64,000 bases of DNA, from NCBI RefSeq assembly GCF_000381925.1, contig NZ_KB907307.1, positions 2,480,001 to 2,544,000 on the forward strand. The letters are read 5' to 3'. A model generated the notes under the pieces. That model saw only the letters and a list, made by a program, of their open reading frames with translations, searched no databases and was not told where the DNA came from. Both the position numbers and the translations under genes were made by a program. Source of the DNA: Nocardia sp. BMG111209 (GTDB lineage Bacteria > Actinomycetota > Actinomycetes > Mycobacteriales > Mycobacteriaceae). Positions 17,661 through 26,305 of this stretch are shown here, one piece after another (within the stretch, counting starts at the first letter, position 1; every line of letters starts with the position of its first letter).

Positions 17661-18842
17661 TCAGCTCGCCGCGGCCTTGGGCGGGGAGTAATTCGGTTTG
17701 CCGAGTCCGAGGACGTGCTGCGCGATCATGTTCCGGAACACCTCGAGCGTGCCGCCGTAGATCCCGCACAGCGGCGCCCAGCGGTAGAGGTATTCGGCGT
17801 CGCCGTCATCGATCGCGCCGGCGGTGTCGGCCGGCAGCAGCGAGGTGGGGCCGAGGATGTCCATCAGATCCGGCGCGATGTCGCGCATCGTCTGCGCGAT
17901 CGCGACGCGGCCGAAGATGCTCGGCGTGCTCTGCGCCGCCTCCGCGCGGGCGAGGCTACGGCCCAGCCGCACCGCCACCGACGCGTCGTCGATGGGCCGC
18001 TGCCCGTCCGCTCCCGCCTCGGACAGGATCGCGGCGGCCTTATCGATCGTGGTCAGCATGTGCCAGCCCTGATGCCCCAGGATGGACACATCGGCCAAGC
18101 CGTCGGTCTCGGCGGCGACATTGCCGTGTTCCTCGTCCAGCGGACCGCGCAACACATTCCAGCCGTCGTTCACGTCGCCGAGCCGGTACCTGTCCGAGAT
18201 CCGGACGTCGCTGTAATAGACGATATTCGTGCGGTCGCCGTCCACCGTGCGGATGCCCTGGATCTCGATCCCCGGGGTGTCGAGCGGAACCAGGAACATG
18301 GTGAGGCTCTTGTGTTTCCGCGCAGTGGGGTCGGTGTTGGTGATGAGGAAGACGTACCGGCAGTTGTGTGCGCCGGTGGTGAACATCTTGGAGCCGTTGA
18401 TCACCCAGTGATCGCCGTCCCGGACCGCACGGGTCTTGCACGTGGCAACGTCGGATCCGCCTTCGGGCTCGGTGTATCCCAGGCACAGCCGGACCCGGCC
18501 GTCGCGCACCCCGGGCAACACCTCCGCCTGTAACGCCGGCGTTCCGTATCGGCGCACCGAGGCCGCGACAATCTGCGTGGTACCCCAGGTCACCCAGGGC
18601 ACGTGCACCCGACGGCGCTCGAGCGCCCACAGCCGCCGCTGGACCCTCGTCAGGGTGTCATCGAATTCGGCGGCCAGCCAACCGTCGGCCCCCAGAGCCA
18701 GATGGACACCCTCGTCGAAATTGTCACCGGTCTCGCGGTCGCGGCGGCGTACCTCCGCCGTGACGTGCTCGGCCAGGAAGGCGCGAGCACGCGCGAGGAA
18801 TGCCGAATCCGCTTCGGACAGCGGCACTGTCGAGAAATCCAC
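17661..18842 (-). CDS. Acyl-CoA dehydrogenase, likely catalytic/FAD subunit of a FadE pair
   Basis: 393 residues. The FAD/substrate motif LGYTEPEGGSD is present in the middle domain, as is NGSKMFTTGAH, and the C-terminus has GIYGGTLEVFRN. At the position where medium-chain enzymes carry the catalytic Glu (YEGT) this protein has Gly (YGGT), as in many actinobacterial FadEs that place the base elsewhere. GTG start at 18842, supported by GGAGA, 13 bp after the stop of the next FadE-like gene. The adjacency of one full and one degenerate FadE copies the two-subunit steroid-side-chain dehydrogenases of mycobacteria (ChsE-type). A branched or ring-bearing acyl-CoA substrate is therefore likely. Confidence 0.88.
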   Translation of the reverse strand: MDFSTVPLSEADSAFLARARAFLAEHVTAEVRRRDRETGDNFDEGVHLALGADGWLAAEFDDTLTRVQRRLWALERRRVHVPWVTWGTTQIVAASVRRYGTPALQAEVLPGVRDGRVRLCLGYTEPEGGSDVATCKTRAVRDGDHWVINGSKMFTTGAHNCRYVFLITNTDPTARKHKSLTMFLVPLDTPGIEIQGIRTVDGDRTNIVYYSDVRISDRYRLGDVNDGWNVLRGPLDEEHGNVAAETDGLADVSILGHQGWHMLTTIDKAAAILSEAGADGQRPIDDASVAVRLGRSLARAEAAQSTPSIFGRVAIAQTMRDIAPDLMDILGPTSLLPADTAGAIDDGDAEYLYRWAPLCGIYGGTLEVFRNMIAQHVLGLGKPNYSPPKAAAS

Positions 18843-18855
18843 GATGTTCTCCGAT

Positions 18856-19914
18856 CTAGACCAGGGCCGGGCGCGACGAGCCCGAGACTTTGTCGGCGAG
18901 CAGGATTGCGGCCCGCCGGGCGCTGGCGGCCGGGTCGCCGCCGGCCAGCGGCCAGCCGCGGGCCCGGACCAGGTAGCCCGACGCCGCGGACTCCGCCGCC
19001 ACGCCCAGACCACCCTGGATGTGTACCGCCATCGTGGCGGCTTTCGCGGCTTCCTCGGCCATGAACACGAAGGCCGCCGAGGCGAGTTCGTCACGGACGC
19101 CCGGCTCGTTGCCCAGGAACCAGGCCGCGCGCCGGGACAACGCACGACCGGACTGCACGGTGATGGCCATATTCGCCAGCGGATGCGAAATGCCTTGCAG
19201 CGTCGATATCGGGACGCCCAGGGTGTAGCGAGTGGTGGCGAATTCGGCGGCGATCCGGGTGGTCTCGTCGACCAAGCCGACCAGCGCCGCCGCCGTCAGC
19301 AACCGCCATTCGTCGAGTGCGGTGGCATAGTGCGCCGCGGCCTCGGCACCGGAGGCGACGACCTGCGATCCCGCCGCCGGGTCGATCCACGCCAGCGGCA
19401 ACCGACCCAGATTGGCGACCGCGTCCGGCCGGCGGTCCGGGGTCAGCCGCACGATATCCGTGCCGCGCCGGGCGATGACCTCGTCAGCGGCGGCAGCGGC
19501 GGGGATCAACCGGGGCCCGGCCGAGATGTCCAGCCGCGCATCGAAAGTGGCGATGCGCTGTCCCGACACCAGATCCGCCGCATCGGTCGGCGCACCGAGT
19601 CGCGCCAGCAGCCTGGTCGCGCAGACGTGCTCGATCCACGGCACCGGGGCGAGGGTGCGGCCGATCTCCTCCGCGACCAGCACCAGGTCCACCAGAGTGG
19701 CCCCGTCGCCGCCGACCTCCGCCGGCAGCGCCATCGTGGTCGCGCCGGTGGCGCACAACTGTTCCCAGAGGTTCCGGTCGAAGCCGGTCGGTTCCGCGGC
19801 CCGGACGACATCGATCGGCGACCGAGTGGCGAAGAATTTCGCGTAGACCGCCTGTAATTCGGTCTGATCCGCCGACAGGCTGTAGTCCAGCCGCCGCAAT
19901 TCGTAGCGGTCCAT
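18856..19914 (-). CDS. Acyl-CoA dehydrogenase-like protein, likely partner subunit
   Basis: 352 residues, shorter than a standard FadE. N-terminal helical domain (LWEQLCATGATTMALP, GGDGATLVDLVLVAEE) and C-terminal four-helix domain (HIQGGLGVAAESAASGYL) are recognisable, but the middle beta domain is degenerate, and the catalytic Glu segment (xEGTSEIQ) and RRTFG-like FAD contacts are not preserved. It fits the non-catalytic subunit of an alpha2beta2 acyl-CoA dehydrogenase together with the gene 13 bp downstream. ATG at 19914 is chosen because AAAGGAG precedes it. Confidence 0.83.
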   Translation of the reverse strand: MDRYELRRLDYSLSADQTELQAVYAKFFATRSPIDVVRAAEPTGFDRNLWEQLCATGATTMALPAEVGGDGATLVDLVLVAEEIGRTLAPVPWIEHVCATRLLARLGAPTDAADLVSGQRIATFDARLDISAGPRLIPAAAAADEVIARRGTDIVRLTPDRRPDAVANLGRLPLAWIDPAAGSQVVASGAEAAAHYATALDEWRLLTAAALVGLVDETTRIAAEFATTRYTLGVPISTLQGISHPLANMAITVQSGRALSRRAAWFLGNEPGVRDELASAAFVFMAEEAAKAATMAVHIQGGLGVAAESAASGYLVRARGWPLAGGDPAASARRAAILLADKVSGSSRPALV

Positions 19915-19948
19915 GCCGTTCTCCTTTTTCCGGCCGAGCGATGACACG

Positions 19949-20788
19949 TCACACATCGGCGGGTCGTTCGCCGAAGAAGAATTCCTTCGCGTTGTTGTAC
20001 AGATAGTTGTCGAGTACCGCGTCCGGCAGGTCGAGAGCCAGCGCTTCCGGAATCACCCGGCGCTGCGACAGCACCGGCCAATCGGAGGCGAAGATGATCT
20101 GCTCCCGGCCGCGGGTACGCAGGTAGTGCAACAGGCTCTCGGGCAGCCGCTTCGGCGACCACGCCGAGGTCATCAGCCGCAGATTCCGGTATTTGATCAG
20201 TAACCGGATGGCCACGTCCCACCAGGGGTCGGCGCCGTGGATCATGCAGAGCTTCAGTTCGGGGAATCGCACGCAGACCCGGTCGAGGTGAATCGGATTC
20301 TGCACCTCGCCGGGCAACGGCGGGCCCGGTATGCCGGTGTTGAGGCACAGCGGCAGGCCCAGTTCGGCGCATTTGGTGTAGAGCGGATAGTAGACCGCGT
20401 CACTCGGCGGATAAATCCCGTCACCCCAGAAGCTGGGTCCCACCACCGCGTACGAGACCGGTAGATCGTGCACCACCGCGGTCAGTTCCCGCAGCGCGGC
20501 CATGGGCCGCAGCAGATTCATTCCGCCGATGGTCAGCGAGAAGCGGTCCGGCCGAGCCTCCGCGAACTTCCTGGCGGTCACCGAGGGCTTCGCGACGGAA
20601 TCCATCAGGATCGCTCGCTCCACACCCTGTTCGTCCATCTCGTCCAGGAGCCGATCGAGTTCGACCGGCGCGTACATCGAAGGCGGGCCCTTGAAATAGT
20701 CCTCACGGACCGCCTGCATCCATTTCGGTTGCTGCGGTGTCTCGCCGAAATGAACATTGACGAGACAGTCGATCACCCGGTGATTCAT
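19949..20788 (-). CDS. Amidohydrolase-2 family protein
   Basis: 279 residues, a short member of the amidohydrolase-2 fold. Near the N-terminus the canonical D-x-H is reduced to DCLVNVHFG. LCMIHGADPWW gives the central His, and IIFASDWPVLS the C-terminal Asp, where many relatives have SDYPH. Loss of one metal ligand may mean altered catalysis or a divergent subgroup. It is first in a minus-strand set with the two FadE-like genes and the shortened hydratase, gaps being 34, 13 and 30 bp. AT-rich half-operators lie just upstream. Confidence 0.82.
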   Translation of the reverse strand: MNHRVIDCLVNVHFGETPQQPKWMQAVREDYFKGPPSMYAPVELDRLLDEMDEQGVERAILMDSVAKPSVTARKFAEARPDRFSLTIGGMNLLRPMAALRELTAVVHDLPVSYAVVGPSFWGDGIYPPSDAVYYPLYTKCAELGLPLCLNTGIPGPPLPGEVQNPIHLDRVCVRFPELKLCMIHGADPWWDVAIRLLIKYRNLRLMTSAWSPKRLPESLLHYLRTRGREQIIFASDWPVLSQRRVIPEALALDLPDAVLDNYLYNNAKEFFFGERPADV

Positions 20789-20841
20789 GATTCTCCGATC
20801 GCGGCAACCGCGTCTCCCGGCCGCATGCCGACAAGCACCAC

Positions 20842-20962
20842 AGATACACTTACTGTATACCTATCTATAACACCGCACGCAAGCGCAAATCCGGCATCCA
20901 CCTCGGACCGAGCCCATACCGCACGTCATACAGTAAGCACCGTGGTAACGTACGTCGGAACT
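20842..20962. promoter_or_regulatory. Divergent promoter with degenerate operator half-sites
   Basis: Between the amidohydrolase (minus) and TetR 2 (plus), TTACTGTATACC near 20850 and CATACAGTAAGC near 20928 are half-sites of the shared motif. A full palindrome is weaker here than elsewhere: ATACA-N5-TGTAT at about 20844-20858. A regulated bidirectional promoter is likely. Confidence 0.4.
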
Positions 20963-21004
20963 CGCATTCGAGCGGCGGCGGGCTCGGACGACTGCGGAGG
21001 GGAG

Positions 21005-21820
21005 ATGACCCCGGCGATGGCCAGACGACGAACCACCACCGGGCGCCGGCGGCGCGTACGCGGCTCCCTCGACCCGAAGGAGATCATCGAGGGCGCGTTC
21101 GACCTCGCCGACAAGGTCTCGCTCGACGGACTGAGCATGCCGATGCTGGGCCGGCATCTCGGCATCGGCGTCACCAGCATCTACTGGTACTTCCACAAGA
21201 AGGACGATCTGCTGGATGCGATGGCCGCCCGCGCACTGCACCGATACGTTCTGGAGACGACGCTGGAGGACAGCGGCGATTGGCGGGAGACGCTGCGCGG
21301 GCATGCCTGCCGGTTGCGGCGCACATTCCTGGCGAATCCGGTGCTGGTCGATCTGCTCCTGATCCGGTCCGCGCGCAGCCCACATCTGGTCAAGGTCGGT
21401 GCGCACATCACCGAACAGGTCGTCGCGACACTTGTCGGCCTCGGGCTCTCGCTCGACGAGGCCTGCGACACGTTCTCGGCCGTGCAGTTGCACGTCCGAG
21501 GCTCAGTGGTGTTGCGGCGGCTACACGACACGAACCGGGCAGTCGACGAATCATCCGGTGGCAGTGACTATTACGACCGCAGCGCCATCGATCCGATGGT
21601 CACTCCCCTCCTCGCCGCAGCGCCGGCCGGCGGGCACAACGGCGACGCGCCCGACGATCGGAATTTCGAGCTCGGCTTGGACTACATCCTCGACTATGCC
21701 GGCAACGTGATTGCCGACCGTCGAGCTTCGAATCGGAGCTGTGCCGCACCTCTGCCCGGCAACGTGGAGATCCGCCCGGGCCGTACAGCGGCGCAACCCG
21801 ATCCGATCACGCCACGCTGA
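21005..21820 (+). CDS. TetR-family transcriptional regulator (paralogue 2)
   Basis: 271 residues from ATG 21005; an ATG at 21017 is also possible, with GGAGGGGAG upstream. A very basic N-terminal arm (ARRRTTTGRRRRVRG) precedes the HTH (DPKEIIEGAFDLADKVSLDG, GVTSIYWYFHKKDDLLDAM). The recognition helix region is almost the same as in the regulator at 12103, so both may read the same 15-bp palindrome. The C-terminal domains differ more, which suggests different ligands. It is transcribed away from the amidohydrolase operon. Confidence 0.9.
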   Translation: MTPAMARRRTTTGRRRRVRGSLDPKEIIEGAFDLADKVSLDGLSMPMLGRHLGIGVTSIYWYFHKKDDLLDAMAARALHRYVLETTLEDSGDWRETLRGHACRLRRTFLANPVLVDLLLIRSARSPHLVKVGAHITEQVVATLVGLGLSLDEACDTFSAVQLHVRGSVVLRRLHDTNRAVDESSGGSDYYDRSAIDPMVTPLLAAAPAGGHNGDAPDDRNFELGLDYILDYAGNVIADRRASNRSCAAPLPGNVEIRPGRTAAQPDPITPR

Positions 21821-21877
21821 ACTGATCCGGATCGTTCGGCCGCCCCTGGATCCACGGACCCGAGGGCGGCCGTTCCT

Positions 21878-22777
21878 TCATTCCGGTCCGGGCTCCGCGA
21901 CGTGGAAATGCTCGTCGCGCAGGCGGAATGCCTCCTTCACACCATGTTCGGCCCGCGTCTTCACGAAATTGAACTCCCCTGGGGCGAATTGCAGATTCGT
22001 CCCGAAGGCATGGAACAGATAACTGGCGACCTCCTCACCCTGATACGCCTGGCTCTGCTCGACGAGACGGAACGCCTCCTTCGCGATGACCACACCATCG
22101 GCGGGCATCTTCGCCGCCTTCTCCGCCCAATACCGGGCCCGCGCGGTCACCGCGGCGGCCTCGCACGTCTCGGTGAAGATCCCCGACCCCTCCACGCTGC
22201 CCGCCTCGATGATGTCGCCGGTGAGCAGCAGACGGCGGGCCAGTACCGGGCCGAGCCGATGGAAGAACATGTGCAGGCTGCCCAACGCGGGACCGAGAAA
22301 TCGAGTGGCGGGCATACCGATTCGGGTGTCCCGCGCGATCACCGAGATGTCGGTCATCAGAGCCATCTCGAAGCCGCCGCCGAGCGCGTAGCCACTGATC
22401 TCACCAACGGTCACCTTCGGGAAGCCCAACAGGTTGTGATAGAAGTCGAATGTCTTGCGGTCCACCGCCAATCGGCGGCGCTGACTCGGCCGCGACCGGG
22501 CCGCGCGGGTGTCGCCGTTCCCGTTCTTCTCGCCGTACCAACCGTAAGCATTGTTCATGTCCGCGCCGGTGCTGAACACTCCCCCGGTGCCGCGCAGCAG
22601 GACGACCGTGATGTCGTCGTCCTCGGCGACGATATCCAGCAGCCGCGCCATCTCGTCGCGCATCGGCGCATCGTAGGAATTGCGCTGGGCCGGATTGTCG
22701 AACGTGATGGTGGCTATTCTGTGATCGGGATCGAGCCCGAACAGCACTCGGCCGTCGGCAGCGTTCGATTGACTCAT
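21878..22777 (-). CDS. Enoyl-CoA hydratase/isomerase family protein
   Basis: 299 residues, complete crotonase fold. The first oxyanion region is FSTGADMNNAYG and the second is EISGYALGGGFEMAL with the intact G-G-G strand. DISVIARDTRIGMPATRFLG follows, in which the usual acidic residues are replaced, so it may be an isomerase or hydrolase rather than a hydratase. ATG at 22777 with GAGGAAA upstream. It is divergent from the hydratase/ligase operon starting at 23173 and shares its operator-bearing promoter. Confidence 0.87.
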   Translation of the reverse strand: MSQSNAADGRVLFGLDPDHRIATITFDNPAQRNSYDAPMRDEMARLLDIVAEDDDITVVLLRGTGGVFSTGADMNNAYGWYGEKNGNGDTRAARSRPSQRRRLAVDRKTFDFYHNLLGFPKVTVGEISGYALGGGFEMALMTDISVIARDTRIGMPATRFLGPALGSLHMFFHRLGPVLARRLLLTGDIIEAGSVEGSGIFTETCEAAAVTARARYWAEKAAKMPADGVVIAKEAFRLVEQSQAYQGEEVASYLFHAFGTNLQFAPGEFNFVKTRAEHGVKEAFRLRDEHFHVAEPGPE

Positions 22778-23172
22778 CGGTGAATTTCCTCTCGGGTACC
22801 GGCGGCAGCGCCGGGATCGGGCAGGGTTCGGGATCGCGGCGGTCATTCGCCGCCCGCCGTGCGCCGTACCGCGCACCGGTCAGCCGATCCGGTGACAGCG
22901 CCGCTGTCTCGTGCACCGTACGAACCCACTTTCCGGCTATCGGTGGAATTGCTACAAAGCCTAACGGTATTGTCTACTGTATGAGTAACAGTGATGGTGG
23001 GGAAGCCGCGGCCGGCACGGCACGAGGCCAGGCCGGGCCCGACGGCGCCGTCACCGCCGACTGGGGACTCATCCACGCGAGCGCCCCGGCGAGTGAACTG
23101 GATCGGGTCGCCGCCCAGCTGCCGGCGCGGGTGTCCGCGGCACCGTCTCGTGCCAGGCGAAGGGAATTACGA
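22778..23172 (+). other. Divergent promoter region of the hydratase/ligase operon
   Basis: About 395 bp. The plus-strand frame of the next hydratase is open upstream to an ATG at 22981, but that ATG lies inside the operator and lacks a ribosome site. I therefore take this stretch as untranslated. It contains the operator at 22977-22991. Confidence 0.5.
22977..22991. promoter_or_regulatory. Operator of the shared palindromic motif
   Basis: CTGTATGAGTAACAG (22977-22991) matches CNGTAWNNNWTACNG except for one position in the right arm. It lies between divergent hydratase genes and probably governs both sides, including the three ligase genes. Confidence 0.55.
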
Positions 23173-23976
23173 ATGTCGTTCGACACCATCGGCTACGAGG
23201 TCGACAGGCATACCGCGACGATCACGCTGAACCGGCCCGAGGCGCTGAACGCGTTGAGCCCGCACATGATCGGCGAACTCCGGGCCGCCTACCACGAGGC
23301 CGAACACGACGACCGGGTCTGGCTGCTGATCGTCACCGGCACCGGCCGCGCGTTCTGCACCGGCGCCGACGTGAAGGCCATCCCCGGTGACGGCAAGGTC
23401 GTCTACGAACAGTCCTATCTGTCCACCTATGAGCAGTGGGAGGCGCCGCAGGAGGGAACCCCGCCGTTCCGCACCATGGCCAAGCCGGTGCTCACCGCCG
23501 TCAACGGGTTGTGCTGCGGCGCCGGACTGGACTGGGTCACCACCGGCGACATCGTGATCGCCTCGGATCGGGCGACCTTCTTCGATCCACACGTCAGCAT
23601 CGGCCTGGTCGCGGCACGCGAGATGGTGCGGCTGGCCCGGGTGCTGCCGCGCACCGTCGCGCTGCGGATGGCGCTGACCGGCAAGCACGAGCGGATGTCC
23701 GCCCAGCGCGCCTACGACCTGGGCATGGTCACCGAGGTGGTCGAGCACGACCGGCTGCTGGAGCGAGCCCACGAGATCGCCGCGATCGTGAATTCCAATG
23801 CCCCGCTCGCCGTCCGGGGTACCCGGCTGGCGATCCTGAAGGGCCTCGATCTGCCGTTGCACGAAGCCGAACTGCTGGCCGAATCGTTCCGGGAACGGGT
23901 CACCCGGACCGAGGACGCCCTGGAGGGCCCGCTGGCGTTCGTCGAGAAGCGCGCACCGAAATGGCAGTGCCGATGA
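23173..23976 (+). CDS. Enoyl-CoA hydratase/isomerase family protein
   Basis: 267 residues. Canonical ATITLNRPEALNALS opening, FCTGADVKAI for the first oxyanion Gly, and AVNGLCCGAGLDWVTTGD for the second, in which GGG is changed to CGAG. ASDRATFFDPHVSIGLV follows. ATG 23173 is chosen because GAAGGGA lies just upstream. The stop overlaps the next gene's start (ATGA). A sister gene follows directly; the two share the SDRATFF/AEDATFF and HVSIGLV/HVSAGLV segments and probably arose by tandem duplication. Confidence 0.88.
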   Translation: MSFDTIGYEVDRHTATITLNRPEALNALSPHMIGELRAAYHEAEHDDRVWLLIVTGTGRAFCTGADVKAIPGDGKVVYEQSYLSTYEQWEAPQEGTPPFRTMAKPVLTAVNGLCCGAGLDWVTTGDIVIASDRATFFDPHVSIGLVAAREMVRLARVLPRTVALRMALTGKHERMSAQRAYDLGMVTEVVEHDRLLERAHEIAAIVNSNAPLAVRGTRLAILKGLDLPLHEAELLAESFRERVTRTEDALEGPLAFVEKRAPKWQCR

Positions 23977-24779
23977 CCGTGACGCCGATGACCTTCGAGA
24001 CGATCCTGCTCGAGACCGATCCGGCCGACCACGTCGCCACCGTCACCCTGAACCGGCCCGAACGACTCAACGCCTTCAACCGCACCATGTGCGAGGAGAT
24101 GGCCGAGGCCTGGCGCCTGGTGAAGGCGGACGACACGGTGCACGCGATCGTCCTGCGCGCCGCCGGGGACCGCGCGTTCAGCGCCGGCCTGGACATCAAG
24201 TCCGCCTACGGGCAGCCCGAAAGCGTCTGGCACCACGAGGATCCCGGCGAACTGCTCAGCCCGAAGTGGCAGAAGATGTGGAAGCCGGTGATCTGCGCCG
24301 TCCAGGGCATGTGCACGGCCGGCGCGTTCTACTTCGTCAACGAATCCGACGTCGTGATCTGCGCCGAGGACGCCACCTTCTTCGACTCGCACGTCTCCGC
24401 CGGTCTGGTGTCGGCGCTGGAACCGGTCGGCCTCATGCGTCGGGTCGGGCTCGGCGACACCCTGCGCATCGCACTGCTCGGCAACGACGAACGGGTGAGC
24501 GCCGCCACCGCGCTGCGCATCGGCCTGGTCACCGAAGTCGTTCCCGCCGAACACCTCTGGAAACGAGCCCATGAGATCGCCGTGCTGGTCGCCGCGAAAC
24601 CACCGGCCGCCACCCAGGGCACCGTCAAGGCGATCTGGGAGTCCCTGGACAAGCCGTATCGGGCCGCCATGGAACAGAACCTCATCTACACCCGCCTCGG
24701 AAATCCGCTCGGCACCGCCCAACTGGCGGCCGCCGACCCGGACCACCGCCGCCGGCCCACCGCACCGAGGATTCGCTGA
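23973..24779 (+). CDS. Enoyl-CoA hydratase/isomerase family protein
   Basis: 268 residues. TLNRPERLNAFN, FSAGLDIKSAYG and VQGMCTAGAFYFVNESDVV give the crotonase signature; as in the previous gene, the G-G-G strand is degenerate. Translational coupling by a 4-bp overlap with both the upstream hydratase (ATGA) and, by one base, the ligase downstream (TGATG) supports a single operon. With the neighbouring ligases this module looks able to activate an acid to its CoA ester and hydrate or isomerise it. Confidence 0.88.
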   Translation: MTVTPMTFETILLETDPADHVATVTLNRPERLNAFNRTMCEEMAEAWRLVKADDTVHAIVLRAAGDRAFSAGLDIKSAYGQPESVWHHEDPGELLSPKWQKMWKPVICAVQGMCTAGAFYFVNESDVVICAEDATFFDSHVSAGLVSALEPVGLMRRVGLGDTLRIALLGNDERVSAATALRIGLVTEVVPAEHLWKRAHEIAVLVAAKPPAATQGTVKAIWESLDKPYRAAMEQNLIYTRLGNPLGTAQLAAADPDHRRRPTAPRIR

Positions 24780-26305
24780 TGCCGGAACACACTCCCGGGA
24801 CCGGCACCCTGACCGCGGAACATCCCCTCGCACAGCGCATCGCGACCGTCCTCGCGCTGGCCCCGGACGCCGGGGCCGTCGAATTCGACGGCCGCTGGCA
24901 CACCTGGGGGCAATTGGGCGCCGCCGCGCACCGGATCGCCGCGCTGACCGCCGAAGCCGGACGGCCATCGATCGGTGTCCTGCTGCGCAACCGGCCCGAA
25001 CACGTCGCCGCGCTGCTCGGCGTCCTGCTCGCCGGCGGCTGCGTGGTCACGATCAACCCGTCCCGCGGCGCCGACCGCATCCGGGCCGATATCGAGGACC
25101 TGGCACTGCCGATACTCCTCGGAAGCCCCGAGGATCTGGCCGAATACGCGGTACCCCGGCCCGGGACCACCACCGTGCCGATCACCGTGATCGACGCGTC
25201 GATGGCGCCGGCCGTGGCACCGCCGGTGTCGGATGCGCCGGAACGGCCGGGGGTCGCGGTGCGGATGCTGACCAGCGGGACCACCGGCGCGCCGAAGCGC
25301 ATCGACCTCACCTACGACATGCTGGCCCGCAGCGTCATCGGCGCCGAGCCCGAGCACGCACCCGCGCCGGCGGCGCCGCGACGGGGAGTCGCGATCGTCA
25401 ATTCGCCGCTGGTCCACATCAGTGGGGTGTTCCGGGTACTCCAATGCGTCGGTGAGGCAAGGCCGTTCGCCCTGCTTCCCCGATTCGAACTCACCACCTG
25501 GGCCGACGCCGTGCGGCGGCACCGGCCGGCCGCGGTCTCGCTGGTACCCACCGCGTTGCGGATGGTCCTGCAGTCCGAACTGACCCGCGACGATCTCGCG
25601 GGCGTACGGGTTGTGACGTCGGGTACCGCGCCGCTGGCTCCGGAGGACGCGGACGCCTTCTACGAAAAGTTCGGCATTCCGGTGCTGACCTCTTATGCCG
25701 CAACCGAATTCGGCGGCGGGGTAGCGGGATGGACGCTGCCCGACCACGAGCGCTACCGGGCCACCAAGCGGGGCAGCGTGGGCCGGGCCAGCCTCGGCGC
25801 GCGGCTACGGGTCGTCGACGACGACGGGAATCCGGTGGGTACAGATACCGCGGGCCTGCTCGAGGTGATTCCCGGGCAACTCGGGCCCTCGGGAACCTGG
25901 ATGCGCACCACCGATATCGCGCGCATCGACGCCGACGGCTTCCTCTGGATCCTCGGCCGCGCCGATCAGGCGATCATCCGCGGCGGGTTCAAGGTGCTCC
26001 CCGACGACGTCCGCACGGCCCTGGAGAGCCACCCCGCGGTCCGCGGCGCCACGGTCGTCGGCCTTCCCGATCCCCGGCTCGGCGCCACCCCGGCGGCGCT
26101 GGTGGAGTTGCGGACCGGGGCCGTCGCCGATGCTGCCGAATTGCGGGAGTACCTCGGAAATCGGCTGGCCCGCTACGAGATTCCCACGCTGCTCGAGATC
26201 GTCGAGACGATCCCCCGAACCCCTTCCGGCAAGGCGGATCTCACCGCGGTCCGCGAACACCTCACCCGCACCGGATCTGCGGCAGGAGCCGATCATGACC
26301 GTTGA
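24779..26305 (+). CDS. Acyl-CoA ligase / AMP-binding enzyme (1 of 3 tandem)
   Basis: 508 residues, ANL superfamily. The P-loop is LTSGTTGAPKRI, the A7-A8 region is RTTDIARID then GRADQAIIRGGFKVLP, and the C-terminal catalytic Lys lies in PRTPSGKADL. All adenylation and thioesterification elements are present, so activity as acyl-CoA synthetase is likely. The N-terminal domain is shorter than in typical FadD. It is the first of three consecutive ligases coupled by overlaps (1 bp with the hydratase, 11 bp with the next ligase). Substrate unknown; three ligases in one operon suggest several carboxylated intermediates. Confidence 0.88.
   Translation: MPEHTPGTGTLTAEHPLAQRIATVLALAPDAGAVEFDGRWHTWGQLGAAAHRIAALTAEAGRPSIGVLLRNRPEHVAALLGVLLAGGCVVTINPSRGADRIRADIEDLALPILLGSPEDLAEYAVPRPGTTTVPITVIDASMAPAVAPPVSDAPERPGVAVRMLTSGTTGAPKRIDLTYDMLARSVIGAEPEHAPAPAAPRRGVAIVNSPLVHISGVFRVLQCVGEARPFALLPRFELTTWADAVRRHRPAAVSLVPTALRMVLQSELTRDDLAGVRVVTSGTAPLAPEDADAFYEKFGIPVLTSYAATEFGGGVAGWTLPDHERYRATKRGSVGRASLGARLRVVDDDGNPVGTDTAGLLEVIPGQLGPSGTWMRTTDIARIDADGFLWILGRADQAIIRGGFKVLPDDVRTALESHPAVRGATVVGLPDPRLGATPAALVELRTGAVADAAELREYLGNRLARYEIPTLLEIVETIPRTPSGKADLTAVREHLTRTGSAAGADHDR

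Noticed and set aside
22981..23172. Extended N-terminus of the hydratase starting at ATG 22981
   Set aside because: The ATG is inside the operator, lacks a ribosome site, and the added residues do not resemble the family; ATG 23173 has GAAGGGA.
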